Shown piece by piece: positions 14,925-23,374 of a stretch of DNA of 51,861 nt. Source of the stretch: Desulfuromonadales bacterium. Lineage in GTDB: Bacteria > Desulfobacterota > Desulfuromonadia > Geobacterales > Pseudopelobacteraceae. Each line of letters opens with the position of its first letter. Within the stretch, counting starts at the first letter, position 1. The DNA is taken from the NCBI GenBank assembly GCA_013377095.1, contig JACAAY010000026.1, positions 1 through 51,861 of the forward strand, written 5' to 3'. A program made the position numbers and the translations under genes. Below the pieces are notes generated by a model that was given only the letters and a program-made list of their open reading frames with translations, was not told the origin of the DNA and ran no database searches.

Positions 14925-15851
14925 TCAAAAAAATTCAATGCAATGTCGCAAAATAGTAGCAAACTTTTCGGGATATTCAAGCCATATAATATTCGGATCT
15001 GCATTGAACCAGGTTGATTGACGCTTCGCATAACGGCGGCTGTTCCGTTTGATCAGCAGCGTGGTCTCTTCCAGGCTCTGCTCGCCTGCCAGAAAGGAGC
15101 AGGTTTCCCGGTAGCCGATTGAACGCATGGCCTTCAACTCCGGACCGAAGCCGTTCATCAACAGCTCCTGAACCTCATCCAGCAGCCCCATGGAGAGCAT
15201 CCGCTCAACACGCTTTTCAATGCGGTCGTACAGCTCTTGTCGCTCTACATGGATGCCGATCTGCAGACACCGGTAACGCTGCTGGCTAAAGCCGTGTTCC
15301 CGCTGAAAGTGGGAAAGCGGGATGCCGGTCAGTCGGTACACCTCCAGGCCGCGGATAATGCGCACCAGATTGTTGGGGTGAATGCCGGAGGCCAGTTCAG
15401 GATCCACCGTGCGCAGCTGCTCCAGCATGGCCTGATTTCCCCGCTCCTGAGCCTCTGCCTGCAGCTCTCGGCGGACTTCACCGGCGCCACTGGGAGAATC
15501 CACCAGACCGTGCAGCAGGGCGCGGATGTAGAGACCGGTGCCGCCAACCACAATGGGGCGTTTTGCCCGGCCTGTGATGTCTGAGATTATGTGTGAGGCA
15601 GCGGCAGAAAAATCGGCCGCCGAGAAGGGCTGGTCTGGATCGGCCACATCCAGCAGGTGGTGGGGGATGCCGTCCCGTTCACCGTAGGCTGGTTTGGCCG
15701 TGCCGATATCCATACCCCGATAGATCTGCATGGAGTCGGCGTTGACGATCTCTCCCTCGAGCTCCTGGGCCAGGCGCACCGCCAGCTCGCTCTTGCCAGA
15801 AGCGGTGGGGCCGCAGATGACCAGTATTTTTGGTGGGGCTGTGGAGGTCAT
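14925..15851 (-). CDS. miaA: tRNA dimethylallyltransferase
   Basis: A 308-residue enzyme adding a dimethylallyl group to N6 of A37 in tRNAs reading UNN codons. The P-loop ICGPTASGKSELA is at residues 12-24, NADSMQIYRGMDIGTAKP is the substrate region, and VGGTGLYIRALL and the RRYAKRQSTWF tail are conserved. Its ATGA start overlaps the mutL stop. Length is normal. Confidence 0.96.
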   Translation of the reverse strand: MTSTAPPKILVICGPTASGKSELAVRLAQELEGEIVNADSMQIYRGMDIGTAKPAYGERDGIPHHLLDVADPDQPFSAADFSAAASHIISDITGRAKRPIVVGGTGLYIRALLHGLVDSPSGAGEVRRELQAEAQERGNQAMLEQLRTVDPELASGIHPNNLVRIIRGLEVYRLTGIPLSHFQREHGFSQQRYRCLQIGIHVERQELYDRIEKRVERMLSMGLLDEVQELLMNGFGPELKAMRSIGYRETCSFLAGEQSLEETTLLIKRNSRRYAKRQSTWFNADPNIIWLEYPEKFATILRHCIEFF

Positions 15852-17668
15852 GTCCGTTTGAAGGTTTTTTCCAGCTCGGCCAGGGTAATGACGTGTGAAA
15901 CCGGCCGGCCGTGGGGGCAGCTGGCAATGAAGTCGGTTTCATCCATGCTGCGCAACAGTTCATTGATCTGGCTGAACTCCAGATGGCGTACACCCCGAAC
16001 GACACTGTGGCAGGCGATGCGGGAGAGCAGGGCGTCCCGTGCGTCGAGAAAGGCTGAGCTGGAGCCGAGCTGGGTTAGTTCTGCCAGGATATCCCTGACA
16101 AGGCCTGTTCCGTCATGGGTGGCGTTCAGGCGGGGGAGTGCGGTGACAATGACCGTATTGCCGCCAAAAGGCTCCAGCTCCAGGCCGATGCTGACCAACT
16201 CGTTTTGGAATCGCTTGGCCGCGGCCGCTTCCGCAAATGACAGTTCCAGCGTCTCGGGAAAGAGCAGTCGCTGGGATTCCACCGCATTGTTTTCGAACTG
16301 CCTCCGCAGGCGCTGGTAGGCAACCCGTTCGCTGGCTGCGTGCTGGTCGATGATAACCAGTTCATCGCCGGACTGGCAGAGGAGGTATTCGGCGTGGAAC
16401 TGGCCGATGATTCTCAGGGCTGAAAAATACCCTTCCGTAACCGAAGGAGCCGGATTCGGGTGGAATGAAGCCTCTGCTTCCCGGACGACAGGCGTTTCGG
16501 CTCGGGAAGGTCCGGTCGAGGCCGATTCCGTCACACCGGCTGGGTAATGCCGGGGGGGGGCGGGTTGCCGGGCAATGCCGAGTGAAGCCTGCGCCGCCGC
16601 TGCAATCCGTTCCCGGTAGGCTTGGCTGGTTGTTGGAGCTGGTGGAGCTGTGGGCGGGGAGGGCTGGTGAGTCAGCCAGGGGGACCCGCGCAGCACTTCT
16701 TCCAGTGCCCCCTGCAGCGTGTCATGCACCACGGCTTGACGCCGGAAACGCACCTCGTGTTTGGTGGGGTGGACATTCACATCCACTTCGCCGGGGAGCA
16801 GCTGCAGAAACAGGGCCACCACCGGATATCGTCCCCGGTCCATGACCCCGCGGTAGGCCTGCATGATGGCGTGTTGGATAACCCGGTCCCGCACAAAGCG
16901 GCCATTGATGTAGGTGAACATGGCGTTGGTGGTGGAGCGACAGGCGGAGGGAGCTGAAACAAAGCCGTTGATGGTGATCCCGTTGTCGGAAAATGATATT
17001 TCGTGCAAGTGTGCCGAGGTGTTTTTGCCCAGGGCTTGGGACAGACGGCGCAGCAGGTCACTGCGCTGCACCCGCAGCAGCTCACGGCCATCACTGTTGC
17101 AGGCAAAGGCAACGTCGGGGCGTGAGATGGCCATGCGGGTCAAGGTGTCGCCCACGTGGCCGGCCTCGGTTTCGGCGCTGCGCAGGAATTTTTGCCGGGC
17201 CGGAGTGTTGAAAAAGAGCTGTTCGGCGGTGATGACCGTGCCGGGTGCCATGCCGCAGGCCTTTACTTCCTTGACCCGGCCCCCCTCGACGATGATTTCG
17301 GTCCCCTCCTGGCTGCCTGGTTCGCGGGTGGCCAGGCGAAAGCGGGTGACCGAGGCGATGGAGGGGAGCGCTTCGCCGCGGAAACCGAGGGTGCTGATAC
17401 CGTCCAGGTCACTGTCGCTTCTGATCTTGCTGGTTGCGTGCCGCTCCAGCGACAACAGGGCGTCCTCGCGGGACATGCCGTGGCCGTTGTCCGTAATTTT
17501 GATCAGCCGTCTGCCCCCGGCCGTGATCTCCACAACAATATCCGTGGCGTCGGCATCCAGGGCATTCTCGATCAATTCTTTGATAACCGATGCCGGACGT
17601 TCGACCACTTCGCCGGCGGCAATTTTGTTGGTAATGATTTCGGGAAGGATGGCGATGCGTTGGGACAC
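15848..17668 (-). CDS. mutL: DNA mismatch repair protein MutL
   Basis: A 606-residue GHKL ATPase with the N-terminal motifs ELIENALDADA, DNGHGM, ATSKI and TLGFRGEALPSI. A Pro/Ala-rich linker lies at about 345-415, followed by the C-terminal dimerisation/endonuclease domain. That domain keeps CPHGRP near the end and a metal-site motif DQHAASERVAYQ, where the last position of the usual DQHA-x2-E-x4-E is Gln. The start is GTG with AGGAG 7 nt upstream. It cooperates with MutS (not in the window). It leads the mutL-miaA-hfq-permease-radical SAM run. Confidence 0.95.
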   Translation of the reverse strand: MSQRIAILPEIITNKIAAGEVVERPASVIKELIENALDADATDIVVEITAGGRRLIKITDNGHGMSREDALLSLERHATSKIRSDSDLDGISTLGFRGEALPSIASVTRFRLATREPGSQEGTEIIVEGGRVKEVKACGMAPGTVITAEQLFFNTPARQKFLRSAETEAGHVGDTLTRMAISRPDVAFACNSDGRELLRVQRSDLLRRLSQALGKNTSAHLHEISFSDNGITINGFVSAPSACRSTTNAMFTYINGRFVRDRVIQHAIMQAYRGVMDRGRYPVVALFLQLLPGEVDVNVHPTKHEVRFRRQAVVHDTLQGALEEVLRGSPWLTHQPSPPTAPPAPTTSQAYRERIAAAAQASLGIARQPAPPRHYPAGVTESASTGPSRAETPVVREAEASFHPNPAPSVTEGYFSALRIIGQFHAEYLLCQSGDELVIIDQHAASERVAYQRLRRQFENNAVESQRLLFPETLELSFAEAAAAKRFQNELVSIGLELEPFGGNTVIVTALPRLNATHDGTGLVRDILAELTQLGSSSAFLDARDALLSRIACHSVVRGVRHLEFSQINELLRSMDETDFIASCPHGRPVSHVITLAELEKTFKRT

Positions 17669-17697
17669 TACAGTTCTCCTGGGAACGATGGGCTAAC

Positions 17698-17723
17698 AAA
17701 AAAGAGCGGGTTGCCCCGCTCTT
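17698..17723 (-). terminator. Rho-independent terminator after the zinc-ribbon gene
   Basis: On the minus strand AAGAGCGGG and CCCGCTCTT pair around a short loop and run into TTTTTTG. It separates the prmA-rsmE-zinc ribbon unit from mutL. Confidence 0.85.
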
Positions 17724-17747
17724 CTGAAGAAACGTGTAAACAGGGGA

Positions 17748-18335
17748 TTATTTTTTTATGGAGCCTTCAATGTCGCCGAAGAGACTGTCAAAGTCATCAA
17801 CCGGTTTTTTTGCGCCACTCACGGCAGTATCTGGGGTGTCATCCCACGAGAAGTTGGACAGGTCGTATTCTCCCTGGACAGTTGTTTGTTGAGATGACGA
17901 TAATGTGGATTCGGAAGTCCCGTGGTGCGTTGTCGTCTCCAGCAGATTTTCAAAAACTCCGGCGGATTTGTGTGCGTCCAGCGTATGTTCGTTATCAATG
18001 GAAAATGTGCCCATACTATCGGGGTTTGGAGTGGCCGGCTTTTCGCTGAAGCTGAAGTGGTCATCCTTAGCGGCCTCATCCTTGGTGGCGGCGGCCGGCT
18101 CATCGTCCGGGAGGTCAAATGAAAACAGATCCACCGGTTGCTCAGCCGGTTGTTCGGGTGCGGCTGCCGCCGCGGTTTCGGTCGCCAGAGCAGCGGCCAT
18201 GGCGGCGCGGATCTCTTTCTGGAACACGATCGGTTTGAGTCCGTAGTTCATTTTGTGGGCGGTCAGATCGTGTGAACATTTGATACAGCTATCGTAGCAC
18301 TCGAAGCTGTTATACCCGCATTTTGGACATTTCAT
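17748..18335 (-). CDS. Zinc-ribbon protein with acidic, low-complexity tail
   Basis: A 195-residue protein. The first 30 residues carry two CxxC pairs (MKCPKCGYNSFECYDSCIKC), a zinc-ribbon-like site with extra cysteines. The rest is Ala/Glu/Asp/Thr-rich and likely disordered, with repeated DLFSFDLP/DLSNFSW-type and DDFDSLFGD short motifs that could be docking sites. No enzyme domain is seen. The ATG at 18335 has AGGAG upstream; the longer frame does not. It follows rsmE by 14 bp and ends at a clear terminator. The role is unknown. Confidence 0.7.
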   Translation of the reverse strand: MKCPKCGYNSFECYDSCIKCSHDLTAHKMNYGLKPIVFQKEIRAAMAAALATETAAAAAPEQPAEQPVDLFSFDLPDDEPAAATKDEAAKDDHFSFSEKPATPNPDSMGTFSIDNEHTLDAHKSAGVFENLLETTTHHGTSESTLSSSQQTTVQGEYDLSNFSWDDTPDTAVSGAKKPVDDFDSLFGDIEGSIKK

Positions 18336-18349
18336 CGCCGACTCCTGTT

Positions 18350-19096
18350 CTAGATTTTTTCCCAAATATACTGCAATATTGAGGTAATGGCAAGTGTTGC
18401 CGTCTCTGCCCGCAGAATTCTCTCTCCCAGGGTGATCGGAAGAAATCCATGATCAATAAAACAGCGTACTTCACCAGGGTCAAAGCCCCCTTCGGGACCA
18501 ATCGCTACGATGGCCGAAGCGGGGCAGGGAACGTCGGTCAGGGCGCTCTTCAGGTTTCGGGCCTGTTCCTCTTCCCAGAGCAGCAGACGCAGATCATGGG
18601 TTGAACAGCTCACCGCTTCGGCAGCTCCGGGAAACCAGCAAACTCCAGGTATGCTGCGTCTGCCGCACTGGCGGGCCGCTTCTGCCGTGACCCTGTTCCA
18701 GCGCTGGAGTTTTCCGGCCTGTTGTTCTTCGCGGATGCGGGGCACCGAGCGTCGGCCGCCAAACAGCAGGAAATCATGCACACCCAGTTCAGTGCCCTTC
18801 TGTAGAATCAGCTCTGTTTTCTCGCCCTTGGGAAGCGCCTGACAGATGGTGAGCCGCGGGGTATCGTCGGATGAATCCGTTGCAGCCAGGGATGAATTCA
18901 CCCTGACAATGACCCGTTCCCTGTGCACCTGTTCGATAACTCCCCTGTGTTCGAACCCTTTTTCATCCACCAGGATCAGCGGTGCGCCGGGTTCCATGCG
19001 CAGTACTCGTACGATGTGGTTGAAAAGATCTCCGCCAAGGGTAGCATGGCCGTCAAGCATGCTGTTTGAGTCGATCATGAAGCGCCGTATGCTCAT
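18350..19096 (-). CDS. rsmE: 16S rRNA (uracil-1498-N3)-methyltransferase
   Basis: A 248-residue SPOUT-class methyltransferase. The N-terminal PUA-like part includes HIVRVLRMEPGAPLILVD. The C-terminal trefoil knot has ALPKGEKTELILQKGTELGV, then IGPEGGFDPGEV and LGERILRAETA, which form the SAM pocket in RsmE. The ATG at 19096 overlaps the prmA stop (ATGA), so the longer frame from 19132 is rejected. Confidence 0.94.
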   Translation of the reverse strand: MSIRRFMIDSNSMLDGHATLGGDLFNHIVRVLRMEPGAPLILVDEKGFEHRGVIEQVHRERVIVRVNSSLAATDSSDDTPRLTICQALPKGEKTELILQKGTELGVHDFLLFGGRRSVPRIREEQQAGKLQRWNRVTAEAARQCGRRSIPGVCWFPGAAEAVSCSTHDLRLLLWEEEQARNLKSALTDVPCPASAIVAIGPEGGFDPGEVRCFIDHGFLPITLGERILRAETATLAITSILQYIWEKI

Positions 19097-20022
19097 GGCG
19101 CGGCGACTCGTTTGAAGAGCAGCGCCACCCACTCGCCGTCGCGGCGTGTTTCCCGGTATTCAAGTGCAGTTTGTGAAAAGCCGTTGCGTACGAAAGCCTC
19201 TTTTTCAGCCAGGATGCCGGAAAGTACCAACATTCCCCCACTTTTCAGACGCTCGATCAGCTGCGTGGCCATGCGCACCAGTTCCTCGGCCAGAATGTTG
19301 GCCAGGATAATGTCGAAGGTTTCGATCAACGCCTCCAGGGGAGTGGTGCTGCATTCAACCTGATCAGCAAGATCGTTGACGACAAGATTCTCCCGGGCGA
19401 CCTCTATGGCCTGGGGGTCAATGTCCACGGCACACACCCGGCCGGCGCCAAGCCTGACAGCCGCCATGGCGAGGATGCCCGAGCCGGTGCCCAGATCCAG
19501 TACGGAAGGTATCAGCAAGGTTGGCAGGTCATCCATGATGCCTTCCAGAAGTTCCAGACAGAGACGGGTTGTCTCGTGACCGCCCGTGCCGAAAGCCATG
19601 CCCGGATCCAGTCGCAACACGATGTCATCGGAGCTGGGCGGCACCTCTTCCCAGGTCGGCACGATCATCAGACGCCGCCCGACACGCAATGGTTTGAAGT
19701 TGGCTTTCCAGCTGGTACTCCAGTCTTCGCTGCTCACAGACGACATGACCGGCATTGCCAGGCAGAGCCCCGGATTCCGGAATTCAAGCTCGTGAAGGAA
19801 CTGCTCGATTTCCCTGAGTCGTGCGTCAACATCCTCTTCATCGCTAAAATACGCCTTGACCGTTTTGATCGGGGAATGATCGATTTCAGCGTGGGAAAAT
19901 GCATCCACATTCAGATTTTCAATACAAACGCCGGTGCCGGAGAGATCGCTCAAATATGCCGCTACAACGTCAACAAAAGCGGCGGGGATGTCGCAGGCTA
20001 TTTCAAGCCAGGTGGTTGTCAT
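19093..20022 (-). CDS. prmA: Ribosomal protein L11 methyltransferase
   Basis: A 309-residue SAM-dependent methyltransferase that trimethylates ribosomal protein L11. SAM motif I is VLDLGTGSGILAMAA, followed by VDIDPQA, and the catalytic-site motif is ILANILAEELV. The N-terminal substrate-recognition domain covers about residues 1-100. PrmA-RsmE pairing is common. It is the first gene of the unit, with a promoter at 20063-20091. Confidence 0.94.
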   Translation of the reverse strand: MTTTWLEIACDIPAAFVDVVAAYLSDLSGTGVCIENLNVDAFSHAEIDHSPIKTVKAYFSDEEDVDARLREIEQFLHELEFRNPGLCLAMPVMSSVSSEDWSTSWKANFKPLRVGRRLMIVPTWEEVPPSSDDIVLRLDPGMAFGTGGHETTRLCLELLEGIMDDLPTLLIPSVLDLGTGSGILAMAAVRLGAGRVCAVDIDPQAIEVARENLVVNDLADQVECSTTPLEALIETFDIILANILAEELVRMATQLIERLKSGGMLVLSGILAEKEAFVRNGFSQTALEYRETRRDGEWVALLFKRVAAP

Positions 20023-20062
20023 GGGTACCGCCAGGAGAGGTTATTTTGTTCATGAGATCGAT

Positions 20063-20091
20063 ATGTTAGCAGTACGAAAGATTAGTGGCAA
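20063..20091 (-). promoter_or_regulatory. Promoter of the prmA-rsmE unit
   Basis: On the minus strand TTGCCA (20091-20086) and TAACAT (20068-20063) lie 17 bp apart, about 40 bp before the prmA ATG. Confidence 0.55.
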
Positions 20092-20099
20092 CAAAAACC

Positions 20100-20128
20100 T
20101 TGACAAATAGTATGTTTCTAATTAGAAA
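20100..20128 (+). promoter_or_regulatory. TTGACA box with a 14-bp perfect palindrome
   Basis: TTGACA (20100-20105) precedes TTTCTAATTAGAAA (20115-20128), a perfect palindrome lying where the spacer and -10 region would be. It could be an operator for the following gene. No good -10 is evident at 17 bp, so an activator-dependent or other sigma-factor promoter is possible. Confidence 0.4.
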
Positions 20129-20169
20129 TATAACAGTGCGTTAATAAGCCAGGAGCGTTGATTTCAGTC

Positions 20170-20985
20170 ATGAAAATTATTTATGTTATATCCGATGCAA
20201 CCGGTGAAACAGCAGAGCGGGTCATTAAGGCAGCCCTTTCCCAATTCTACTATGAAGAGGTAAAGGTGGTACGTCTGTGCCAGATTCATAATGACAGTGA
20301 TGTTCAGCAGGCCATGACGGTCGTTTCCCACGACCCGGGCATGATTGCCTATACACTGGTGGACCCGGCCCTGTCCCAGATGGTCGGACAGATGGCTGAA
20401 GAACGTGGCCTGTACGCGGTTGATCTGTTGAGTGGTCTGATCTACAGCCTTTCCTGTTTTCTGGGGGCCACCTCGCAGGCAAAGCCCGGACTGCTGCACC
20501 GTATCGATACCGATTACTTCAAACGGATGGAAGCGGTCAACTTCACGGTGACCCACGACGATGGCCAGGAGACGCAGTATCTGCACAAGGCCGATCTTGT
20601 GCTGGTGGGCGCCTCACGTTCATCCAAAACGCCGCTTTCCATGTATCTGGCACACAAGGGTTATAAAGTGGCCAACGTACCGCTGGTTATGGGAATCGAA
20701 CCGCCCGAGGAGCTGTTTCAGATCGATCAGGAGAAAATTGTCGGCTTGCTGATTGATCCCAAACGGCTGGTTGAAATCCGAACGTCACGCTTGATCAGCA
20801 TGCGGCAGAGCCCTCGTGGAAACTATGCGGACTATAACCAGGTTGAGGATGAAATTACCTTCTGCAGGCGGCTCTATCGGCAGCATCCCGAGTGGATGGT
20901 TATTGATGTGACCAATAAATCGGTGGAAGAATCATGTTCGGAAATCCTGAGAAAAATGGTTGCACGTGAAAAACGAAACACCTAA
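20170..20985 (+). CDS. PEP synthase/PPDK regulatory kinase-phosphorylase (DUF299)
   Basis: A 271-residue bifunctional enzyme that uses ADP to phosphorylate, and phosphate to reactivate, PEP synthase or pyruvate phosphate dikinase, thus switching gluconeogenic PEP formation. It starts IIYVISDATGETAERV as the family does. The nucleotide site is GASRSSKTPLSMYLA and the conserved QSPRGNYADYNQV (missing only the leading R) follows. Whether PPSA or PPDK is the partner cannot be told. The ATG at 20170 is 14 nt from AGGAG, an unusual spacing; a TTG at 20158 is too close. It is probably co-transcribed with the regulator at 21017. Confidence 0.9.
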   Translation: MKIIYVISDATGETAERVIKAALSQFYYEEVKVVRLCQIHNDSDVQQAMTVVSHDPGMIAYTLVDPALSQMVGQMAEERGLYAVDLLSGLIYSLSCFLGATSQAKPGLLHRIDTDYFKRMEAVNFTVTHDDGQETQYLHKADLVLVGASRSSKTPLSMYLAHKGYKVANVPLVMGIEPPEELFQIDQEKIVGLLIDPKRLVEIRTSRLISMRQSPRGNYADYNQVEDEITFCRRLYRQHPEWMVIDVTNKSVEESCSEILRKMVAREKRNT

Positions 20986-21016
20986 CACCACACCTAAACT
21001 AAAAAGGAGAGTCATC

Positions 21017-21688
21017 ATGAGAATTCTTGTTGTTGAAGACGAAAAAAAAGTTGCCGGTTTTATCAAACGCGGCCTTGAAGAAGACGATTATCAGGTCACG
21101 ATCGTCCATGATGGTGTGGAAGGCCTTAAGCAGGCTCTTACGGGTGAATTCAGCCTGGTGATTCTGGACGTCATGGTTCCCAAAAAGGATGGCCTGACCG
21201 TCATCAAGGAACTGCGCGAAACCGGCAGTCACGTTCCGGTGCTGATGTTGACCGCCCGCGGCACGACCGAGGATATTGTTTCCGGTCTGGAGGCCGGCTC
21301 CGACGACTACCTGACCAAGCCGTTCGCCTTTGCCGAGTTGTTGGCCCGCGTCAGGGCGCTGCTTCGCCGTAGTGAGCAGGATCGCGGCGCCGAGATTTTC
21401 TTTGCCGATCTTCGACTTGACCCGGTTTCCCACAAGGTCTGGCGCAGTGGAAATGAAATCGATCTGACCGCCAAGGAGTATGGACTGCTGGAATATATGG
21501 TGCGCAACCCCAATACCGTCCTGTCCCGCGCCATGATTGCAGAGCATGTCTGGGACTACGCTTTTGACAGCTTTACCAATATCATCGATGTGTATGTCAA
21601 CTATCTGCGCAAGAAAGTTGATAAGGATTATTCCACCAAGCTGATCCACACCGTTCGTGGTCAGGGCTATATCCTCCGCGAAGGGTAA
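21017..21688 (+). CDS. OmpR/CusR-type response regulator (no adjacent kinase)
   Basis: A 223-residue two-domain regulator. The receiver has E7/D8, phospho-acceptor Asp51, Thr in MLTARG and Lys in YLTKPF. The C-terminal winged helix (about 125-223) has LTAKEYGLLEYMVRNPN and VHTVRGQGY-like IHTVRGQGYILR. Sequence resembles the CusR/CopR group. It has a strong AAGGAG site. No histidine kinase gene lies next to it. The next gene is an HtrA protease, which suggests an envelope-stress link by context only. Confidence 0.92.
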   Translation: MRILVVEDEKKVAGFIKRGLEEDDYQVTIVHDGVEGLKQALTGEFSLVILDVMVPKKDGLTVIKELRETGSHVPVLMLTARGTTEDIVSGLEAGSDDYLTKPFAFAELLARVRALLRRSEQDRGAEIFFADLRLDPVSHKVWRSGNEIDLTAKEYGLLEYMVRNPNTVLSRAMIAEHVWDYAFDSFTNIIDVYVNYLRKKVDKDYSTKLIHTVRGQGYILREG

Positions 21689-21697
21689 CGGCCGGGA

Positions 21698-21727
21698 TTG
21701 ATTTATTCAGAGGCGCTATGCTATAGT
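21698..21727 (+). promoter_or_regulatory. Promoter of the HtrA protease gene
   Basis: TTGATT (21698-21703) and TATAGT (21722-21727) are spaced 18 bp apart, giving a leader of about 90 nt before the protease ATG. Confidence 0.5.
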
Positions 21728-21746
21728 GCCTGCATCAAACAATGCA

Positions 21747-21782
21747 AGGGGCGGCGTCGTGAGGTAAGTGCGACCCGCCCCT
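21747..21782 (+). promoter_or_regulatory. Stable hairpin in the htrA leader
   Basis: AGGGGCGG and GTCG pair with CGAC and CCGCCCCT around an 11-nt loop (one bulged C). No U tract follows, so it is more likely a structured 5' leader or mRNA stabiliser than a terminator of the preceding regulator gene. Confidence 0.5.
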
Positions 21783-21822
21783 CGTTGTTCAATTTACATC
21801 GTATTCAGGGAGGTTGGATTTC

Positions 21823-23244
21823 ATGTCAACAGCAATTCTGTCTTCGGTGCGTTTCATGGTTGCAGTGGTGGTTCTTGCCGTTTCATTTCCGGCGCTCTCA
21901 GTCGCCAAAACGATCAGCCCCGATTTTGTGGAGCTGTCCAAAAAACTGACCCCAACCGTGGTCAATATCCGCACCGTAAAAAACATCAAACCGGCGCAAC
22001 GGTCGCGTCGCACTCCGTCCCAGAATCAGCAGGATAAATTCTTCGAAGAATTTTTCGGCCGCTTTTTCGATGAGATGCCCCAGCAGCGTCCCCGTCGTGA
22101 GCAGAGTCTGGGTACCGGGTTTATCATCAGCCAAGAGGGTTTTATTCTCACCAATAATCACGTGGTCAACAATGCCGACGAGGTTATGGTTAAACTCTCC
22201 GACGGCCGCGAACTCAAGGGCGAGATCAAGGGGATAGATGAAAAGCTGGACCTGGCCCTGATCAAGATCAGCGACAAGAAGCCGTTCCCCTTTGCCGAAC
22301 TGGGTGATAGCGATGCCCTTGAAGTTGGCGAATGGGTCATGGCCATCGGCAATCCGTTTGGCCTGGCCCATACCGTGACTGCCGGTATTGTCAGCGCCAA
22401 GGGACGTGTCATCGGCAGCGGACCCTATGACGACTTCATTCAGACCGATGCCTCCATCAACCCGGGTAACTCCGGCGGACCGCTCTTCAATGCCGGCGGC
22501 AAGGTGATCGGCATCAACACCGCCATCATAGCCGGTGGTGGCGGCGGCATCGGTTTTGCCATTCCGGTCAATATCGCCAGATCTACCGTGACCCAGTTGC
22601 GTGACAACGGCAAGGTGACCCGCGGTTACCTGGGTGTTCGCTTCCAGCCGCTGACTGCCGATCTGGCCAAGTCCTTTAGCCTGGATTCCGACAAGGGCGC
22701 GCTGATTGCCAGTGTTGAAAAAGACGGGCCGGCGGAAAAGGCCGGGCTCAAGGCCGGTGACGTTATTCTTGAATTCGATGGCAAACCGGTCAATGAGGGG
22801 AGTGAGCTGCCCCGCTATGTGGCCGTGACTCCGGTGGACAAGAAGGTCAAGTTGGTGATTTTCCGGGACGGCAAACGCCAGAGCCTGAATGTTGTCATCG
22901 GCAAACTCAAGGATGGCGAGTCGTCAGCAGCAGTTGATGGTGACAGCGCAGCCGAGAGCGAAAAAATCGGCATCACCGTTCAGGAGCTGAACAAGGAACT
23001 GTCCAGCCGGCTCGGCATCAAGGAAACCAAGGGATTGGTGGTGACGGAGGTCAAGCCGGGTTCACCCGCCGATGACGCCGGCGTCACCCAGGGCGCCCTG
23101 ATCATCGAGGTCAATGGCCAGCGTCCCGAAACGCTTCAGAAATTCAATGCTGCGCTGGCTACCGTCAAAAAAGGCGATATTGTGCGGCTGTTGCTGCGCC
23201 GCTCCGACGGCAGCATCCAGTACGTGGGTATGAAGGCGGAATAG
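21823..23244 (+). CDS. htrA: Do-family periplasmic serine protease (HtrA/DegP-like)
   Basis: A 473-residue envelope protease-chaperone. The signal sequence occupies residues 8-28 (cleavage near SVAK). The trypsin-like domain has His113 (LTNNHVV), Asp in KLDLALIKI, and the catalytic Ser in NPGNSGGPLFN. Two PDZ domains follow: one around GYLGVRFQPL to ILEFDGKPV, the second with LGIKETKGLVVTEV to NGQRPE. It would degrade or refold misfolded periplasmic proteins. The ATG at 21823 has GGGAGGT 8 nt upstream. A GC hairpin follows the stop. Confidence 0.95.
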   Translation: MSTAILSSVRFMVAVVVLAVSFPALSVAKTISPDFVELSKKLTPTVVNIRTVKNIKPAQRSRRTPSQNQQDKFFEEFFGRFFDEMPQQRPRREQSLGTGFIISQEGFILTNNHVVNNADEVMVKLSDGRELKGEIKGIDEKLDLALIKISDKKPFPFAELGDSDALEVGEWVMAIGNPFGLAHTVTAGIVSAKGRVIGSGPYDDFIQTDASINPGNSGGPLFNAGGKVIGINTAIIAGGGGGIGFAIPVNIARSTVTQLRDNGKVTRGYLGVRFQPLTADLAKSFSLDSDKGALIASVEKDGPAEKAGLKAGDVILEFDGKPVNEGSELPRYVAVTPVDKKVKLVIFRDGKRQSLNVVIGKLKDGESSAAVDGDSAAESEKIGITVQELNKELSSRLGIKETKGLVVTEVKPGSPADDAGVTQGALIIEVNGQRPETLQKFNAALATVKKGDIVRLLLRRSDGSIQYVGMKAE

Positions 23245-23250
23245 TTCTCC

Positions 23251-23280
23251 ATGGGGGGCGGGTTCAGGCCCGCCCCCCAT
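23251..23280 (+). terminator. Terminator-like perfect hairpin after htrA
   Basis: ATGGGGGGCGGG and CCCGCCCCCCAT pair perfectly over 12 bp around TTCAGG. There is no U run, so it may work as a stability hairpin or weak terminator. Confidence 0.55.
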
Positions 23281-23374
23281 GTGGCCACCGCTACCATCTG
23301 CCACCCACCTGCTTTATTCACGGGCTGCAACGCCTTATCTCCGTTCCAACCGATTTTGAAAGGAAACAAGCTTC

